Assembly (NCBI RefSeq): GCF_014651055.1
Contig: NZ_BMWD01000003.1
Span: 124,001 to 188,000 of the forward strand
Source of the DNA: Streptomyces fructofermentans
GTDB taxonomy: Bacteria > Actinomycetota > Actinomycetes > Streptomycetales > Streptomycetaceae
Direction: 5' to 3'
Length of the DNA: 64,000 nucleotides
Shown in pieces: positions 61,279-64,000 of the stretch. A program made the position numbers and the translations under genes. Positions within the stretch are counted from its first letter, which is position 1. Each line of letters begins with the position of its first letter. Under the pieces are notes generated by a model, which searched no databases, was not told where the DNA came from, and saw nothing but the letters and a program-made list of their open reading frames with translations.

Positions 61279-62810
61279 GCGGCACGAACCGCTTCGATCC
61301 GTACGACGGGCACGACGGGCACGACGCGCACGGGGCCGAGCAGAACGACTGGATCGGCGGAGTCGGCGGAGTCGGCGGAGTCGGCGGAGTCGGCGATGAC
61401 AACGAAGTCGACGGCCCCGGGAAGCACGGGCACGGCGAACACGACCGGTCCGACGGGCACGGCGCGCACGACGGGCACGAGGACTACGAGAAGCGGCGGT
61501 TGGACGACCGGCGGGGAGCCCGGCCCGAGGACCCGGACCGCGGGACCGGCCGGGACCCCGGGCGCGACGGCGGCCCGGCGGATCCGCCGCCCCCGGACGC
61601 CGCGGCCGGACGGAGCGCCGGTGAGCCCGCGCGCATACCGAAGCCCCGCTCCTCCGTCGAGGACACCGGACTCCCCCTGCCCGAGCCCGCTCCCGCCCCG
61701 CTGGTCCTGGAGCACCGGGTCCTGAAGGCCCTGCTGGGCGCCTGGGCCCTGGCGGCCTGCTCCCCCGAGGAGGCGACGGCCGTCGAGGACCACCTCGGCG
61801 GCTGCGGCGCGTGCGCCGACGAGGCCCTGCGCCTGCGGGACGCGGTCGGCCTGCTGCACCCGCCGGAGAGCCTCGACCTGGATCCGACCCTGCGGACCCG
61901 TGTCCTGGCCGGCTGCCTGGACCGCCGTCCGCCGCGCATCCCGGTCCCGGAGTGGGCGGCCCCGTACGACGCGGAGTCCGCCCGGCTGGACGCCCTGCTC
62001 CAGGACATCGGCGACGCGGAGTGGCACGCGCCGGTGCGTCTGCGCTGGTTCGAGGGCGACCGGCCCGCGAGCCGCCGCACCACGGTCGCCGGCGTGATCG
62101 CCCATCTGCTGACCGTGGACGGCCTGGTCGCACTGGCCCTCGGTCTGGACGACCCCCTGGACGCCCCGGCGAAGTCCCCCGGTCCGGCCGACCGTACGGA
62201 GGCGTTCTGGCAGGCCTCGCGCTTCCCGCCCACGCGGTCCGTACGGGGCCCGTGGCGCGAGCAGGCCCACAACCTGGTCCGTACGGTGGCGTTCGCGGGC
62301 GGCGGCTCCGGCCGGCTGCCCGTGTCGTACGGAGGGTTCGAACTGCCCCTGCGGGACGCCATGCTGGACCGGGCCTTCGAGTGCTGGGTCCACGCGGGCG
62401 ACATCGCGGAGGCCGTGGACTACCCGTACGAGCCGCCCTCGCCCCGCAACCTGCACGCGATGATCGACCTCGGCGCCCGGATGCTGCCCACCGCGCTGGC
62501 CGCACGCCGGCAGGCGGGTCTCGCGGTTCCCGGGCAGACCCGTCACCTGGTCCCGGCCGGGGCGCCGGGCCGCAGCCTCCGGCTGGAGATCGAGGGTCTC
62601 GGAGGCGGAGAGTGGCTGATTCCGCTCGACTCGCCGGGCGCCCTGGCCTCCCCCGACCGCGAGGTGGCCCATGTGGCCCTGGACGGCGTCGAGTTCTGCC
62701 AGCTCGCGGCGGGGCACGTCTCCCCCGAGGAGGCGGCGGCCGGACAGCTCGGGGACCGCGACGCGATCAGGGACGTCCTGTTCGCGGCGGCCTCGCTGAG
62801 CAGGATGTGA
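61275..62810 (+). CDS. Zinc-finger anti-sigma factor fused to a mycothiol-dependent (MDMPI/DinB-like) domain
   Basis: A 511-residue protein. Residues 1-140 are a low-complexity His/Asp/Gly-rich region with VGG repeats encoded by a 9-bp DNA repeat (61355-61390). Residues 145-190 form a ZAS anti-sigma zinc motif, HLGGCGAC (Hx3Cx2C, residues 173-180), in a helical frame (ALLGAWALAACSPEEATAVE). From about 205 on lies a maleylpyruvate-isomerase-like DinB domain (TVAGVIAHLLTVDGLVALAL, FECWVHAGDIAEAVDYPY) with metal-binding histidines. It would hold the neighbouring sigma factor inactive; the fused domain may sense mycothiol or redox state. Confidence 0.88.
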   Translation: MSGTNRFDPYDGHDGHDAHGAEQNDWIGGVGGVGGVGGVGDDNEVDGPGKHGHGEHDRSDGHGAHDGHEDYEKRRLDDRRGARPEDPDRGTGRDPGRDGGPADPPPPDAAAGRSAGEPARIPKPRSSVEDTGLPLPEPAPAPLVLEHRVLKALLGAWALAACSPEEATAVEDHLGGCGACADEALRLRDAVGLLHPPESLDLDPTLRTRVLAGCLDRRPPRIPVPEWAAPYDAESARLDALLQDIGDAEWHAPVRLRWFEGDRPASRRTTVAGVIAHLLTVDGLVALALGLDDPLDAPAKSPGPADRTEAFWQASRFPPTRSVRGPWREQAHNLVRTVAFAGGGSGRLPVSYGGFELPLRDAMLDRAFECWVHAGDIAEAVDYPYEPPSPRNLHAMIDLGARMLPTALAARRQAGLAVPGQTRHLVPAGAPGRSLRLEIEGLGGGEWLIPLDSPGALASPDREVAHVALDGVEFCQLAAGHVSPEEAAAGQLGDRDAIRDVLFAAASLSRM

Positions 62811-62877
62811 CCCCCGCGGGCGGCCACCCGCCCGAGCGGACCCGTTCGGCGCGCGCCGAGGAGCGCGGCACCCCGGG

Positions 62878-62949
62878 GCGGTGGTGGCGGCGCGGGCGGT
62901 GGTGGCGGCGCGGGCGGTGGTGGCCGCGCGGGCGGTGGTGGCGGCGCGG
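62878..62949. repeat. 18-bp tandem repeat, 4 units
   Basis: Four contiguous 18-bp units (GCGGTGGTGGCGGCGCGG); the third has one C for G change. Intergenic, between the anti-sigma gene and purU, 68 bp after the anti-sigma stop codon. Confidence 0.95.
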
Positions 62950-62972
62950 GCGGGCCGCGGCGGGCACCGGCG

Positions 62973-63839
62973 TCAGTCGAAGACGACCGTCCGCCGGCCG
63001 TTGAGCAGGATCCGCCGCTCCGCGTGCCACTTCACGGCCCGCGCGAGCGCCTGGCACTCGACGTCACGCCCCACGGCGACGAGCTGCTCGGGGGTGACCT
63101 GGTGGCCCACCCGCTCGACCTCCTGCTCGATGATCGGCCCCTCGTCGAGGTCGGCCGTCACGTAGTGCGCGGTGGCGCCGATCAGCTTCACGCCCCGGAC
63201 GTGCGCCTGGTGGTACGGCTTCGCGCCCTTGAAGCTCGGCAGGAAGGAGTGGTGGATGTTGATGATCCGGCCGTTCAGCTGCTTGCAGAGGTCGTCCGAG
63301 AGGACCTGCATGTACCGGGCGAGCACCACGAGTTCGACGCCCTGCTCCCGCACCAGTTCGAGCAACTGCTCCTCGGCCTGCGCCTTGTTGTCCTTGGTGA
63401 CCGGGATGTGGTGGAACGGCACGTCGTACGACGCCACGAGTTCGGCGAACTCCGTGTGGTTGGACACCACCGCCGCGATCTCCACGGGCAGGGCCCCGAT
63501 CCGCGCCCGGAACAGCAGGTCGTTCAGGCAGTGCCCGAACTTGCTGACCATGAGCACGACCCGCATCCGGTCGTCGGCGCGGTGGATCTGCCAGTCCATG
63601 CGGAACGAGTCGCCGATGGCCGCGAAACTGGCCCGCAGCTTCTCCACCGTGACGGGCGGTTCGGCCGAGAAGTGGACCCGCATGAAGAACAGTCCCGTGT
63701 CGTGGTCACCGAACTGCTGGCTGTCCTCGATGTTGCAGCCGGTCATGAAGAGGTAACTCGACACGGCGTGCACGATGCCCTGCTTGTCGGGGCAGGACAG
63801 CGTGAGGACGTACTGCTCGGGCGCGGACTGCTCGTTCAT
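62973..63839 (-). CDS. purU: Formyltetrahydrofolate deformylase
   Basis: A 288-residue enzyme that hydrolyses 10-formyltetrahydrofolate to formate and tetrahydrofolate. The N-terminal ACT domain reads YVLTLSCPDKQGIVHAVSSY, then NIEDSQQFGDHDTGLFFMRV. The catalytic domain has MVSKFGHCLNDLLFRARIG, the folate-binding NIHHSFLPSFKGAKPYHQAH, and GATAHYVTADLDEGPIIEQE with the catalytic Asp. The length matches PurU. The ATG at 63839 begins the ACT domain. Confidence 0.97.
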   Translation of the reverse strand: MNEQSAPEQYVLTLSCPDKQGIVHAVSSYLFMTGCNIEDSQQFGDHDTGLFFMRVHFSAEPPVTVEKLRASFAAIGDSFRMDWQIHRADDRMRVVLMVSKFGHCLNDLLFRARIGALPVEIAAVVSNHTEFAELVASYDVPFHHIPVTKDNKAQAEEQLLELVREQGVELVVLARYMQVLSDDLCKQLNGRIINIHHSFLPSFKGAKPYHQAHVRGVKLIGATAHYVTADLDEGPIIEQEVERVGHQVTPEQLVAVGRDVECQALARAVKWHAERRILLNGRRTVVFD

Positions 63840-63981
63840 GCACGCCAGGGTCCCATATCCGCGCCCCCGTCCGGGCAGGCGTCCACCCCTTGAGGACACG
63901 GCCCGCGCCCGCCGGGACGGCTCCGCCCGCGTCGCGGCGGGCAGCCCCGGGACGGCGCGGCAGGAGCCCCGCGCAAGCCCT

Positions 63982-64000
63982 AGGCGGTCCGGGTCATGAT
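63982..64000 (-). CDS. Possible C-terminal end of a leftward gene entering from the right
   Basis: On the minus strand the last 19 bases read ATC-ATG-ACC-CGG-ACC-GCC-TAG, a plausible gene end (IMTRTA, stop). The stretch is too short to judge and may be chance. Confidence 0.2.

Overview
The window looks like a chromosomal segment of a Streptomyces species. Base composition is very high in G+C, codon third positions are almost all G or C, GTG starts are common, and several promoters appear leaderless. It also carries the complete afsR / afsS / afsK antibiotic-regulation locus known from S. coelicolor. No rRNA, tRNA, CRISPR array, insertion sequence or phage gene was seen.

Layout. 1-8 kb: the start of an ATP-binding protein, an ankyrin protein, an NAD(P)-binding oxidoreductase, a degenerate L,D-transpeptidase-like protein, fbiC (coenzyme F420 biosynthesis), a PHP-type metallohydrolase, a deazaflavin (F420)-dependent nitroreductase and the remains of a TetR gene. 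8-16 kb: first catabolic block (aldehyde dehydrogenase, D-aminoacylase-like amidohydrolase, two luciferase-like F420 oxidoreductases, an SDR, an amidohydrolase-2 protein). 16-28 kb: afsR, afsS and afsK. A second catabolic block sits between afsS and afsK: acyl-CoA synthetase, then an Ltp-type thiolase homologue, a DUF35 partner and an enoyl-CoA hydratase. 28-44 kb: a VOC protein, a TetR regulator and a third catabolic stretch interspersed with unrelated housekeeping genes (DHFR-like, GtrA-like, PPOX and PdxH-like flavoproteins, a GNAT). 44-48 kb: two MFS transporters around a GlxA/AraC-type regulator. 48-59 kb: the last catabolic block (SDR, alcohol dehydrogenase, three acyl-CoA dehydrogenases, cyclase, amidohydrolase, acyl-CoA synthetase) with an RsbW-like kinase inside it. 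59-64 kb: an EF-hand protein, a STAS protein, an ECF-like sigma factor with an anti-sigma fusion protein, and purU.

The most interesting signal is regulatory. A 17-bp palindrome with consensus TCTGACGnnnCGTCAGA occurs 15 times (0 to 3 mismatches in the 14 specified positions). It lies in ten intergenic regions, always next to a gene for acyl-CoA, CoA-ligase, F420 or flavin, amidohydrolase or SDR functions. I found no good copy at afsR, afsS, afsK, fbiC or the housekeeping genes. About 14 transcription units and at least 24 genes would therefore form one regulon, probably repressed by a TetR-type protein.

The gene content (three kinds of CoA ligase, paired acyl-CoA dehydrogenases, Ltp/DUF35 aldolase-like pairs, enoyl-CoA hydratases, SDRs, F420- and flavin-dependent oxidoreductases, amidohydrolases) resembles the side-chain degradation genes of actinobacterial steroid or isoprenoid catabolism. 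Ring-cleavage genes and mce transporters are absent, so the substrate is unknown. A second theme is the number of short tandem repeats (6-24 bp units) in intergenic regions and at the ends of genes.
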